DNA of 64,000 bases from Urechidicola croceus (GTDB lineage: Bacteria; Bacteroidota; Bacteroidia; Flavobacteriales; Flavobacteriaceae). The translations under genes and the position numbers were made by a program. The notes below the pieces were generated by a model. That model was given only the letters and a program-made list of their open reading frames with translations, was not told where the DNA came from and ran no database searches. The DNA lies in the NCBI RefSeq assembly GCF_001761325.1, contig NZ_CP017478.1, positions 2,067,501-2,131,500 of the forward strand, given 5' to 3'. Shown piece by piece: positions 49,302 through 59,162 of the stretch; position 1 is the stretch's first letter, and each line of letters starts with the position of its first letter.

Positions 49302-52300
49302 CTACCCTACAATATTCACAATCTTTCCTGGAACGACAATCACCTTTTTAGGTGTTCTTCCTTGTAACTGCTCTTGAGTTTTTTCGTGAGCCATTACAGT
49401 TTTCTCAATATCTTCTTTACTCATATCTAATGGTAACTCTAACGTAAAGCGCATTTTACCATTGAATGATATTGGATAATTCTTCGAACTCTCTACCAAA
49501 TGTTTTGGTTCAAATACTGGAAACTCAGCCGTTGAGATAGATGTTTTATGACCCAATTTACTCCATAATTCTTCTGCAATATGAGGTGCATAAGGTGATA
49601 TTAAAACAATTAAAGGTTCTAAGATTTCACGCTTGTTACATTTAAATCCTTGCAATTCATTTACAGCAATCATAAACGAACTTACTGATGTGTTGAATGA
49701 GAAGTTTGTAATATCGTCATCTACCTTTTTAATGGTTTTATGCAATGTTTTTAAAGCAGCCCCATCCGACTTCCCCAAAGGAGAAGAGTCCACATAAAAT
49801 GCTCCATCCTCTCCGCTATGATATAATTTCCATAATTTCTTTAAGAAAGAATAAGAACCAGAAATACCTGCTGTATTCCAAGGTTTTGATTGCTCAAGAG
49901 GTCCTAAAAACATTTCAAACAAACGTAAACTATCTGCTCCGTATTCTTCACAAATGTTATCTGGATTTACAACATTGTATTTAGACTTAGACATTTTTTC
50001 TACCTCACGACCACAAATGTATTTTCCTTCTTTATTTTTAATAAATATTAAATCCGAAAATTCTTCTCTCCAATTCTTAAAAGCATCAATATCTAATTCA
50101 TCCGATGAGTTTACAAAAGACACATCTACATGCATTGGAACTAAAGCTGTCATTTCTAGATTCCATTCTACATCTGGATTTCCTGAATCTCTATATTTTT
50201 TAAGTTCACTTTCAACAATTTCCATTATTACTTCATCATAATCACCCTTAATTGCTTTCTCATATGAAACTTTTGGAATAACAAACCTTTGAGGAAAATG
50301 CTCTTTAATACTTCTTAAGTTTTTAATTCCAACCCCAAAACCATATACAAAAGCACTCGTACCAGTTATCATTCCTTGATTAATCAGTTTTTTTGCAAAC
50401 TCATCAACAGGAACAAGATCTAAATCAAATAAGAATTTTTGCCAAAAACGTGCGTATAACAAATGTCCTGTTGCATGCTCGCTACCACCAATATATAAAT
50501 CAACATCTTGCCAATAATCCAACGCTTTTTTACTTGCAAATTTCTTTGAATTTGTTGGGTCCATGTATCTGTTAAAATACCATGAACTTCCCGCCCATCC
50601 AGGCATTGTGTTCAATTCCATTGGGTAAATTTCAGGATGCGATTCCGAATCAAGTTCGGAATGACGTCCGTCTTCGTCATGCTGAACTTGTTTCAGCATC
50701 TCATTCGAAACTATTTTATTATTTCTAGCATCCCAAGCCCAAACCTCAGCGTTTCCTAATGGTGGTTTCCCATCAGAAGTTGGTAAATATTTCTCCACTT
50801 CCGGCAATACAATTGGCAAGTGTTTTACATCAATCATTTGCGGCATTCCATCTTTATAATACACTGGAAATGGTTCTCCCCAATAACGTTGACGGCTAAA
50901 CACAGCATCACGTAAACGGTAATTAATTTTACCGTAACCAATTCCTCGTTTTTCTAGCTCATAAATGATGGTTTTCATCCCTTTCTTGTAATTCAATCCA
51001 TTCAAGAAATCAGAATTAGCCAATATTGTTTTTTCTTTATCTGCAAATGCTTCTTCAGAAATATCAACTCCTTCAAAAATATTAGGAATCTCAATTCCGA
51101 AATGTTTAGCAAAAGCATAATCACGTTCATCTCCACAAGGAACCGCCATTACAGCGCCTGTTCCGTAACTTGCAAGAACGTAATCTCCTATCCAAATCTG
51201 TACTTTTTCACCTGTAAAAGGATGCGTTGCATATGCACCAGTAAAGACACCTGAAATGGTTTTTACATCTGCCATACGTTCGCGTTCGCTACGTTTAGCA
51301 GTTGCTTTTATATAGGCTTCAACTGCTGATTTTTGTTCATCAGTCACAATTTTAGAAACCAACTCATGCTCTGGAGCCAATGTCATAAAACTTACTCCAA
51401 AAACTGTATCAGGACGTGTTGTAAAAACCTGAATCTCATGTTCTGTTTCAGTTAAAACTTCCTTCTTTGCTTCTTTCTTTGCTTTTCCAACTGTAGGGAA
51501 TTGCATTACATTATTAATCTTTCCAACTACTGCATCAACATTTTCAATAATTTCATCATTAGAAACATAAACAACACTAAATCCTTCTTTTTCGAAGAAA
51601 TCTGCTCTTACTTGCTCGTCTTGTTTAGCAACAAACTCTACAACGGTATTTTTTGCAAAACAAACAAAATCTGCCATGTAATTACCCAAAGTATATTTCT
51701 GTCTAAACTTTGCTGCTCCTTTTTTTGCTTTTAATTTTCCCCACAATAATTCTTCTGCCTTCGAAAGATTCAAACGCATTTCTTTGATATTTTCAACCTC
51801 TTTATAAGATAGATTTACATCTCTGCTTCCTTTCTCAATGTTTGAAATTTTTACCTTGAATTTTACCATCGCTCCTTGAGAACGACCTATCCAATTGGTT
51901 TGAGAATCTTTTAATGGTTGTGGCCAATCTATTTTTTCTAACCCATCTAACAACCGTTGTGCATATGCAGAAATTCGCATGGACCATTGCATCATTTTTT
52001 TACGAACCACAGGGTGACCTCCACGCTCAGAAACTCCATTTACAATTTCATCATTTGCTAATACGGTTCCCAATTCTGGACACCAGTTCACTTCCGTTTC
52101 CGATAAGTATGTTAATCTGTATTTTGCTAAAATTTGTTCTTGTTCTTTTGCAGAATAAGCCTTCCATTCTTTTGCTGTAAAAACTGGAATTTCATCATCA
52201 CATACAGCATTTACTTCAGCATTTCCACTTTTCTTGAATGTCGCAATAAGAGTCTTGATATCTTCTGCTTTATCAGTATCTTTATTGTACCAAGCATTGA

Positions 52301-52727
52301 ATAACTTGGTAAAAATCCACTGTGTCCATTTATAATATTCTGGACTTGAAGTTCGTACTTCACGAGACCAATCAAAAGAAAAACCAATTCTATCTAGTTG
52401 ACGACGATACGTTTTAATATTTTCTTCAGTAGTTTTTGCCGGATGTTGTCCTGTTTGAATAGCATATTGCTCAGCAGGTAATCCAAAAGAATCATATCCT
52501 TGTGGATGTAATACGTTAAATCCTTTATGACGCTTGTAACGTGCATAAATATCAGATGCGATATATCCAAGTGGATGCCCAACGTGTAATCCTGCTCCTG
52601 ATGGGTACGGAAACATATCCAAAACATAAAATTTTGGTTTGTCGGACGTGTTTGAGGCTTTAAAGGTTTTCTTTTTATCCCAATATTTTTGCCATTTGGC
52701 TTCTATCTCTCTGTGATTGTAACTCAT
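49302..52727 (-). CDS. leuS: Leucyl-tRNA synthetase with DUF559-like and repeat-derived insertions
   Basis: Charges tRNA-Leu. The HIGH-type motif (GAGLHVGHPLGY near residue 47), the editing-domain TTRPDTVFG, MPGWAGSSWYFNRY, and KMSKS (VEKMSKSKYN) are all intact, so the enzyme should be active. At 1141 residues it is much longer than the ~920-950 usual for the family. Residues ~314-405 (MRLNLSKAEELLWGKLKAKK onward, with NYMADFVCFAKNTVVEF) resemble a DUF559/Vsr-like nuclease domain inserted before the editing core. Residues ~674-697 (MLKQVQHDEDGRHSELDSES) are the translation of an intergenic palindromic repeat. Both insertions keep frame. Confidence 0.94.
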   Translation of the reverse strand: MSYNHREIEAKWQKYWDKKKTFKASNTSDKPKFYVLDMFPYPSGAGLHVGHPLGYIASDIYARYKRHKGFNVLHPQGYDSFGLPAEQYAIQTGQHPAKTTEENIKTYRRQLDRIGFSFDWSREVRTSSPEYYKWTQWIFTKLFNAWYNKDTDKAEDIKTLIATFKKSGNAEVNAVCDDEIPVFTAKEWKAYSAKEQEQILAKYRLTYLSETEVNWCPELGTVLANDEIVNGVSERGGHPVVRKKMMQWSMRISAYAQRLLDGLEKIDWPQPLKDSQTNWIGRSQGAMVKFKVKISNIEKGSRDVNLSYKEVENIKEMRLNLSKAEELLWGKLKAKKGAAKFRQKYTLGNYMADFVCFAKNTVVEFVAKQDEQVRADFFEKEGFSVVYVSNDEIIENVDAVVGKINNVMQFPTVGKAKKEAKKEVLTETEHEIQVFTTRPDTVFGVSFMTLAPEHELVSKIVTDEQKSAVEAYIKATAKRSERERMADVKTISGVFTGAYATHPFTGEKVQIWIGDYVLASYGTGAVMAVPCGDERDYAFAKHFGIEIPNIFEGVDISEEAFADKEKTILANSDFLNGLNYKKGMKTIIYELEKRGIGYGKINYRLRDAVFSRQRYWGEPFPVYYKDGMPQMIDVKHLPIVLPEVEKYLPTSDGKPPLGNAEVWAWDARNNKIVSNEMLKQVQHDEDGRHSELDSESHPEIYPMELNTMPGWAGSSWYFNRYMDPTNSKKFASKKALDYWQDVDLYIGGSEHATGHLLYARFWQKFLFDLDLVPVDEFAKKLINQGMITGTSAFVYGFGVGIKNLRSIKEHFPQRFVIPKVSYEKAIKGDYDEVIMEIVESELKKYRDSGNPDVEWNLEMTALVPMHVDVSFVNSSDELDIDAFKNWREEFSDLIFIKNKEGKYICGREVEKMSKSKYNVVNPDNICEEYGADSLRLFEMFLGPLEQSKPWNTAGISGSYSFLKKLWKLYHSGEDGAFYVDSSPLGKSDGAALKTLHKTIKKVDDDITNFSFNTSVSSFMIAVNELQGFKCNKREILEPLIVLISPYAPHIAEELWSKLGHKTSISTAEFPVFEPKHLVESSKNYPISFNGKMRFTLELPLDMSKEDIEKTVMAHEKTQEQLQGRTPKKVIVVPGKIVNIVG
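50635..50706 (-). repeat. Palindromic intergenic repeat inserted in frame inside leuS
   Basis: Contains GATTCCGAATCAAGTTCGGA and GCTGAACTTGTTTCAGCAT, two small hairpins of the CATTCCGAACTTG class also present in intergenic DNA of this window. It encodes about 24 residues ahead of MPGWAGSSWYF in leuS. Confidence 0.75.
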
Positions 52728-52812
52728 TTTTTCTTACTTCTTAAAGTCGGCAAAGTTACGGTTTAAATTGGTAAGAATAAAGTGTTATTTGTGTTGTCTT
52801 TTTTCAGTATTT

Positions 52813-54090
52813 GTCATTTCTACAATAGAAGAAATCACATAGATATTTATATATAAACTAAAAACCACATGATTAGTATGTATTGCGTGATTTCTCCTCC
52901 TACGTCGTTCGAAATGACCAAAGCGAAATCCAAAAACAAATAGATCCTTAAATAATTAAACTCAATAGTCATTTCTACTTTAGGAGAAATCTCATCGCAA
53001 TGATTTTCTACTAAATGCTATATAATAACTATGTGATTTCTCCTCCTACGTCGTTCGAAATGACCAAAGCGAAATCCAAAAACAAATAGATCCTTAAATA
53101 ATTAAACTCAATAGTCATTTCGACCTTAGGAGAAATCGCATCGCAATGATTTTCTACTAAATGCTATATAATAACTACGTGATTTCTCCTCCTACGTCGT
53201 TCGAAATGACCAAAGCGAAATCCAAAAACAAAATAGAATCTTAAATAATTAAACTCTAAAGTCATTTCGACTTTAGGAGAAATCTCATCGCAATGATTTT
53301 CTACTAAATACTATATAATAACTACGTGATTTCTACTCCTACGTCGTTCGAAATGACCAAAGCGAAATCCAAAAACAAAATAGAATCTCAAATAATTAAA
53401 CTCAATAGTCATTTCGACCTTAGGAGAAATCGCATCGCAATGATTTTCTACTAAATACTATATAATAACTACGTGATTTCCCCTCCTACGTCGTTCGAAA
53501 TGACTAAACTGAAATCTAAAAAACAAATAGATCCTTAAATAATTAAACTCAATAGTCATTTCGACCTTAGGAGAAATCTCATCGCAATGATTTTCTACTA
53601 AATGCTATATAATAACTACGTGATTTCCCCTCCTACGTCGTTCGAAATGACTAAACTGAAATCTAAAAAACAAATAGATCCTTAAATAATTAAACTCAAT
53701 AGTCATTTCGACCTTAGGAGAAATCTCATCGCAATGATTTTCTACTAAATGCTATATAATAACTATGTGATTTCTCCTCCTTCGTCGTTCGAAATGACCA
53801 AAGCGAAATCCAAAAACAAATAGAATCTCAAATAATTAAACTCAATAGTCATTTCGACCTTAGGAGAAATCGCATCGCAATGATTTTCTACTAAATGCTA
53901 TATAATAACTATGTGATTTCTCCTCCTTCGTCGTTCGAAATGACCAAAGCGAAATCCAAAAACAAATAGAATCTCAAATAATTAAACTCAATAGTCATTT
54001 CGACCTTAGGAGAAATCGCATCGCAATGATTTTCTACTAAATGCTATATAATAACTATGTGATTTCTCCTCCTCCGTCGTTCGAAATGAC
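52813..54090. repeat. Tandem ~147-base palindromic repeat array, left part (9 units)
   Basis: Nine units start at about 52813, 52968, 53114, 53261, 53408, 53555, 53702, 53848 and 53994. Each has a ~96-base inverted-repeat core: GTCATTTCGACCTTAGGAGA on the left, a central AT-rich part with CTATATAATAACTA, and GATTTCTCCTCC...TTCGAAATGAC on the right. A ~50-base spacer (GCGAAATCCAAAAACAAATA...) joins units. Units are highly similar, indicating recent tandem amplification. Confidence 0.9.
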
Positions 54091-54201
54091 AAAAAAACTG
54101 ATTATAATGGTAAGAATACAAGGCTATTTAAATTAAAACTTTTTAAAGAAATGAGGGATTCTAATGATTTTTTTAAGTAATTATTTTTATTAAATTTACG
54201 T

Positions 54202-54501
54202 ATGCTTCACAATTACTTTGTTTATATCGTCACAAATCAATACAGAACAACGGTATACATTGGAGTAACAAATAATATTCAAAGAAGACTTTCTGAGCAT
54301 TATTTTGATAGTCAAAACTCAAAAAAATCTTTTGCAGGAAAGTACAATTGTTTTTATTTAATCTATTATGAAGGGTTTGAAAATATTGAATCAGCAATTA
54401 CAAGAGAGAAACAATTGAAAAAGTGGAGAAGAGAAAAAAAGAATAATTTAATTAATAGATTTAATCCTAAATGGGAATCTTTAAATAATCAAATCATTTA
54501 A
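54202..54501 (+). CDS. GIY-YIG domain endonuclease, embedded in the repeat array
   Basis: A 99-residue single-domain protein. The GIY-YIG signature is YFVYIVTN near residue 5 and TVYIGVTNNIQRRLSEH near residue 17; the distal catalytic Glu is probably in SAITREKQLKKWRREKK, followed by a basic tail. This UPF0213/YhbQ-like class is widespread in Flavobacteriia, often in several copies. The gene lies inside the palindromic array: repeats end 111 bases upstream and resume at the base after its stop codon. A role in repeat mobility or junction cleavage is an inference only. Confidence 0.85.
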   Translation: MLHNYFVYIVTNQYRTTVYIGVTNNIQRRLSEHYFDSQNSKKSFAGKYNCFYLIYYEGFENIESAITREKQLKKWRREKKNNLINRFNPKWESLNNQII

Positions 54502-55044
54502 GTCATTTCGACCTTAGGAGAAATCTTATCGTAATAATCTTCTACTAAATGCTATATAATAACTATGTGATTTCTCCTCCTTCGTCGTTCGAAATGACGA
54601 AACTGAAATCTAAAAAACAAATAGATCCTTAAATAATTAAACTCAATAGTCATTTCGACCTTAGGAGAAATCTTATTAAAATAATTCTCTTTTAAATGTT
54701 ATATAATAACTACGTGATTTCTACTCCTACGTCGTTCGAAATGACCAAAGCGAAATCCAAAAACAAAATAGAATCTCAAATAATTAAACTCAATAGTCAT
54801 TTCGACTTTAGGAGAAATCTCATAAAAGCACTTAATTCGTTGAAGTTTTTACGTGAAAACGTTATGGGATTTCTCCTCCTACGTCGTTCGAAATGACTAA
54901 ACTGAAATCTAAAAAACAAATAGAATCTTAAATAATTAAACTCTAAAGTCATTTCGACTTTAGGAGAAATCTCATCGCAATGATTTTCTACTAAATACTA
55001 TATAATAACTACGTGATTTCTACTCCTACGTCGTTCGAAATGAC
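54502..55044. repeat. Tandem ~147-base palindromic repeat array, right part (4 units)
   Basis: Four further units of the same element start near 54502, 54649, 54796 and 54947 and end 15 bases before the pgl stop. The third has a divergent centre (CACTTAATTCGTTGAAGTTT). Confidence 0.9.
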
Positions 55045-55058
55045 GAAACTAAATTCTT

Positions 55059-55772
55059 TTAAAACAATTCCTCTGCGGCATCTTCATCTAAAAACCAAAT
55101 CAAATTTTCTGATTTAGGCGCAACTAGTGATGCTGGATATAGTTCTGCTATTTTATCTAAATTGATAATCTCTCTAACTTTTTCGGCTTTTGTAGCACCA
55201 GTTACTAGAAAGGCAACGTTCTTAGCATTATTAATTATTTTTCCAGTGATAGAAACACGTTTTTGTCCCGAATCAGGATGTATAGCAACTACACAATTCT
55301 CATCAGCGTCCCATAATTCAATATTATAAGGAAAAATAGAGGCTGTATGACCATCATCACCCATTCCTAAAATTACCAAATCAAATTGTGGAACATCATC
55401 GACTATTGGCAACTGATTTGCTAATACTTTTGAATAACGAATCGCTTCAGTTTCTGGATCATTTTCTCCTTTAATTCTAAAAATATTTTCTTCAGGAATT
55501 GAGATTTTTGACAACAAATGGTCTACAGTCATTTTAAAATTGCTTTCATTATCAGTTGGTGGAACTAGTCGTTCATCTCCCCAATAAAAATAAACTTTAG
55601 ACCAATCTATCTTATTTTTATAATTTTCAGAAATTACATCAAATATTACTTTTGGAGTACTTCCTCCCGATAAAGCAATATGAAGTTTGTCGTTTTGACT
55701 TATTAAGTCAATTAAATATTGAGCAAAATTCTCTGCAACTTCTTTTTTATTTTTAAATGTTTTTAACTCCAT
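55059..55772 (-). CDS. pgl: 6-phosphogluconolactonase
   Basis: Hydrolyses 6-phosphogluconolactone, the second step of the oxidative pentose-phosphate pathway. The 237-residue protein has HIALSGGSTPKVIF near residue 33, the WSKVYFYWGDERLVPPTDNESN block and the signature LGMGDDGHTASIFP near residue 135. It begins 2 bases after the zwf stop, so the two are translationally coupled and form a functional pair with gnd just upstream on the other strand. Confidence 0.95.
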   Translation of the reverse strand: MELKTFKNKKEVAENFAQYLIDLISQNDKLHIALSGGSTPKVIFDVISENYKNKIDWSKVYFYWGDERLVPPTDNESNFKMTVDHLLSKISIPEENIFRIKGENDPETEAIRYSKVLANQLPIVDDVPQFDLVILGMGDDGHTASIFPYNIELWDADENCVVAIHPDSGQKRVSITGKIINNAKNVAFLVTGATKAEKVREIINLDKIAELYPASLVAPKSENLIWFLDEDAAEELF

Positions 55773-55774
55773 TT

Positions 55775-57313
55775 TTATTTTTTTTTAAACACACAATACG
55801 AAGGTTCATCAGCCAAGTTCTCACATGGGTTTCTCCACATTTCAATACCATCAATTAAATCATCAGCGTTTTTTGGCCCCCAAACTCCTGCAGAATATCC
55901 ATGAGTAATTGCTGTTTTACTAGTTGCCCAATAATTTAAAATCGGATCTACAAATTTCCACGATGCTTCTACTTCATCTGCTCTTGCGTATAGTGTTGCA
56001 TCTCCTTGCATTGCATCTAACAACAACCTTTCATAAGCATCCATGATATCTCCATCGTCTAAACTTGAATAATAAAAATCCATATTTGCAGACTCTACAT
56101 TAAATCCTTGACCAGGAACTTTCACCCCAAACTTCATTAATATTCCTTCATCTGGCTGAATTCGTATAATTAACTTATTGTCATTATCGTATACACCTTG
56201 TTCGTTAAAAATTTGATGATGTGGAGATTTAAAATGAATTACTACTTCAGTAACTTTTGTCGGCATTCTTTTAGCAGTTCTTACATAAAAAGGAACATCT
56301 TTCCAACGCCAGTTATCAATAAAGAATTTTATTGCTGCAAATGTTTCTGTTGTCGAATCAGCAGCAACACCTTCTTCTTCTCTATATCCTTTCACTTTAT
56401 TTCCACCAATAACAGCAGATAAATATTGCCCTTTAATTGTATTTTCAAAAAGAGTTTTTTCATCATTCATTATTCTTAAGGACTGAAGTGCTTTTACTTT
56501 TTCATTTCTTATTTCTTCTGGACTATCATTAATTGGTGGCTCCATAGCAATGATAGAAACTATTTGCATCAAATGATTTTGAAACATATCTCTTAAAGCA
56601 CCAGACTTGTCATAATAACCTCCTCTTCCCTCTACACCAACACTTTCTGCATTTGTTATTTCAATATGACGGATATAATTTCTATTCCATAAAGGTTCGA
56701 AAATCGAATTAGAAAAACGTGTTACAAGTATATTTTGAACTGTTTCTTTACCTAAATAATGATCTATTCTGAATATTTGAGTTTCTTTGAAATATTTTTG
56801 TAAACCAACATTTAATTCTTTGGCTGTTTCTAAACTATATCCAAATGGCTTTTCAACTATCAGTCTTTTCCAACCATTAGATTCATCATTTAATTTTTGA
56901 TCTGCTAAATTTTTAGCAACCACTTCATATATACTTGGTGGAATAGAAAGATAGAATATATAGTTTCTATTGATTTTAAATTTCGTGTCAAGCCCAGCAA
57001 TTCTATTACTTAATTTTTCAAAATCGGTATCGTAACTATCTCCCAAATCTTCATAAAAAAGCATATTTGCAAAACTTTCTACTTTTTCTTTTCCATCTTT
57101 TTCTATTCTTTCTTTTAAAAAGTCGCTACTGTAAACTACTTTTTCTCTAAAAGCCTCATCGCTCAGATTACTCCTACTAACTCCTAGTACTACAAAGTTT
57201 TCTGGTAAAAAATTTCCTGTATATAAATCGTATAAAGCAGGAATTAATTTTCTTACCGTTAAATCTCCAGAGGCACCAAAAATTATGAGCATTTGATTAT
57301 CAAGATTGTTCAT
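55775..57313 (-). CDS. zwf: Glucose-6-phosphate dehydrogenase
   Basis: Oxidises glucose-6-phosphate to the lactone with NADP, the entry step of the oxidative pentose-phosphate pathway. The 512-residue protein has the N-terminal dinucleotide motif IFGASGDLTVRKL, the substrate-binding signature RIDHYLGKETVQN near residue 181, and VEKPFGYS. It is followed by pgl and divergent from gnd (180-base gap), so the whole branch is grouped and may be co-regulated from this gap. Confidence 0.96.
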   Translation of the reverse strand: MNNLDNQMLIIFGASGDLTVRKLIPALYDLYTGNFLPENFVVLGVSRSNLSDEAFREKVVYSSDFLKERIEKDGKEKVESFANMLFYEDLGDSYDTDFEKLSNRIAGLDTKFKINRNYIFYLSIPPSIYEVVAKNLADQKLNDESNGWKRLIVEKPFGYSLETAKELNVGLQKYFKETQIFRIDHYLGKETVQNILVTRFSNSIFEPLWNRNYIRHIEITNAESVGVEGRGGYYDKSGALRDMFQNHLMQIVSIIAMEPPINDSPEEIRNEKVKALQSLRIMNDEKTLFENTIKGQYLSAVIGGNKVKGYREEEGVAADSTTETFAAIKFFIDNWRWKDVPFYVRTAKRMPTKVTEVVIHFKSPHHQIFNEQGVYDNDNKLIIRIQPDEGILMKFGVKVPGQGFNVESANMDFYYSSLDDGDIMDAYERLLLDAMQGDATLYARADEVEASWKFVDPILNYWATSKTAITHGYSAGVWGPKNADDLIDGIEMWRNPCENLADEPSYCVFKKK

Positions 57314-57493
57314 TTCGTAAATTATTAGTTGTATTTTTATTAATTATGTTGTCAAGTTAGGTTATGATACAAAGAATAATCTAAATTTTTGTATTAATTT
57401 TGAACTCGTGTTGTAGCGTACGAAGATACATGTTATTTTCTTTTATTTCTGCAACTAATTAATCAATAACTACAACAATTTTAACTGTAAAAT

Positions 57494-58903
57494 ATGAGCC
57501 AAAAAAATTATGACTTCGGATTGGTAGGTCTTGGAGTAATGGGACGTAACTTTATTTTGAATGTAGCAGACAATAATTTTTCTGCTTTTGGTCACGACTT
57601 AGATGAAGAAAAAGTAAATTCTTTAATTCAAGAAGGTGGAGATACATCAAGGGTGTATGCCTCGACAGATGCAAAAACTTTTGTAAATGCATTGAGTTCA
57701 CCAAGAAAAATAATGTTATTAGTTCCGGCTGGAAAAGTTGTAGATATTGTTATTGAAGGATTACTCCCAATGTTAGATAAAGGAGATATAATTATCGATG
57801 GAGGAAATTCATTCTATACGGATACAGATCGACGTGAGGCATATTTAAAAGAAAAAGGAATTCACTTTTTTGGCTCAGGTGTTTCTGGAGGCGCAAAAGG
57901 AGCAAGAAAGGGGCCAAGTATCATGCCTGGAGGTGATCGAGAAGCTTACAAAGAAGTTAAACCTATTTTCGAAGCAGTTTCTGCAAAATTTAAAGGAGAG
58001 CCTTGCGTTGCATATCTTGGAAATAAATCTGCAGGAAACTATGTGAAAATGGTTCACAATGGTATTGAATATGGAATGATGCAATTAACATCTGAGATAT
58101 ATGATTTACTTAAAAAAGCAGGAGGATTATCAAACGAAGAATTACATAATGTTTATACAGAATGGAATAACGGTCGCTTACAATCTTTCTTAGTTCAAAT
58201 TACTTCAGAAATATTCGCTCAAAAAGACGATAAAACTGACGGAATGTTAGTTGATAAAATCTTAGATAAAGCCAAACAAAAAGGTACTGGGAAATGGACA
58301 TCACAAAACGCAATGGATCTTGGAATTCCTGTTCCAACTATTGATATTGCGGTAAGTATGCGTGAAATATCTGCATTGAAAGAAGAGAGAATTCAAGCAG
58401 ATGCTTTATACGGAAGACCTACTCCAGCACCAATTGATAAAAATGAACTGATTAAAATGGCAGAAGAAGCATTGTATTTCGCTTTTATTAATGCATATGC
58501 ACAAGGTTTGGCTCAATTAACTGATGCCTCAAAAGAATATAATTACGAATTAGATTTATCTGTCATTGCAAAAATATGGAGAGCAGGATGTATCATCCGT
58601 GCAGAATTACTTGAAGATATTTCTAAAGCATATGTTGCAAACAAGGATTTGAAAAACTTATTGTTATCACCATTATTCGTGGATAAAGTACAATCAACAG
58701 TTCCATCGGCAAGAGCATTGGTTTCTTATGCTGCTAAAAGTGGAATTCCAGTTCCAGGACTTTCAAATTCACTAACTTATTTTGATGCTTATACATCTAG
58801 TAGATTACCTTTGAATTTAATTCAAGCACAAAGAGATCATTTTGGATCTCATACTTATGAAAGAATAGATATGGAAGGTATTTTCCATACTGAATGGGAA
58901 TAG
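57494..58903 (+). CDS. gnd: 6-phosphogluconate dehydrogenase, decarboxylating
   Basis: Converts 6-phosphogluconate to ribulose-5-phosphate and CO2. The 469-residue length is typical. Features: NADP-binding GLVGLGVMGRNFILN, the signature IIDGGNSFYTDTDRR, GSGVSGGAKGARKGPSIMPGG, and the catalytic lysine and histidine region KMVHNGIEYGMMQ near residue 184. It is divergent from zwf-pgl and completes the oxidative branch. A hairpin follows the stop. Confidence 0.96.
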   Translation: MSQKNYDFGLVGLGVMGRNFILNVADNNFSAFGHDLDEEKVNSLIQEGGDTSRVYASTDAKTFVNALSSPRKIMLLVPAGKVVDIVIEGLLPMLDKGDIIIDGGNSFYTDTDRREAYLKEKGIHFFGSGVSGGAKGARKGPSIMPGGDREAYKEVKPIFEAVSAKFKGEPCVAYLGNKSAGNYVKMVHNGIEYGMMQLTSEIYDLLKKAGGLSNEELHNVYTEWNNGRLQSFLVQITSEIFAQKDDKTDGMLVDKILDKAKQKGTGKWTSQNAMDLGIPVPTIDIAVSMREISALKEERIQADALYGRPTPAPIDKNELIKMAEEALYFAFINAYAQGLAQLTDASKEYNYELDLSVIAKIWRAGCIIRAELLEDISKAYVANKDLKNLLLSPLFVDKVQSTVPSARALVSYAAKSGIPVPGLSNSLTYFDAYTSSRLPLNLIQAQRDHFGSHTYERIDMEGIFHTEWE

Positions 58904-58933
58904 GTCGCAGGGAGACAGCCAAATAAAAATTAA

Positions 58934-58965
58934 CAAGGTCGATTCATATGATTGAATCGACCTTG
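58934..58965 (+). terminator. Terminator-like hairpin after gnd
   Basis: CAAGGTCGATTCA, a 6-base loop, TGAATCGACCTTG: a perfect 13-bp stem. The downstream tract (CTCGTTTAAT) is poor in T, so termination may be weak or Rho-assisted. Confidence 0.6.
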
Positions 58966-58997
58966 CTCGTTTAATATCAATGTAAAAACACTCATCT

Positions 58998-59161
58998 GAG
59001 ATCCTGAAACGAGTTCAAGATGACAAAATGAGTCATTTCGACGATAGGAGAAATCCCTATGTCGAGTGTTTAGATTCCTGCCTTCGCAGGAATGACAAGC
59101 GTTATGGGTCATTGTGTTCTTTGATTGACTTGATGTGATTTCTCCCGTTGGTCGAAATGAC
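58998..59161. repeat. Composite of nested intergenic palindromic repeats
   Basis: The outer pair at 59032-59055 (GTCATTTCGACGATAGGAGA...) and 59137-59161 (GATTTCTCC...GTCGAAATGAC) is the inverted-repeat core of the 52.8-55.0 kb array. Inside it lies another element, hairpin ATTCCTGCCTTCGCAGGAAT (59074-59093). Before it is a third, GATCCTGAAACGAGTTCAAG. It ends at the stop of the next gene. Confidence 0.75.
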
Positions 59162-59162
59162 A

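Noticed and set aside
49302-52727. leuS as a frameshifted or fused pseudogene because of its 1141-codon length.
   Set aside because: The reading frame is open throughout and all catalytic motifs are intact; the extra length is explained by two in-frame insertions.
54696-54896. A 66-codon plus-strand frame.
   Set aside because: It lies wholly within two units of the palindromic array and has no recognisable domain.
52813-55044. CRISPR array in the leuS-pgl gap.
   Set aside because: The ~147-base unit is itself a long inverted repeat and the spacers are nearly identical between units, unlike CRISPR spacers; no cas genes are present.
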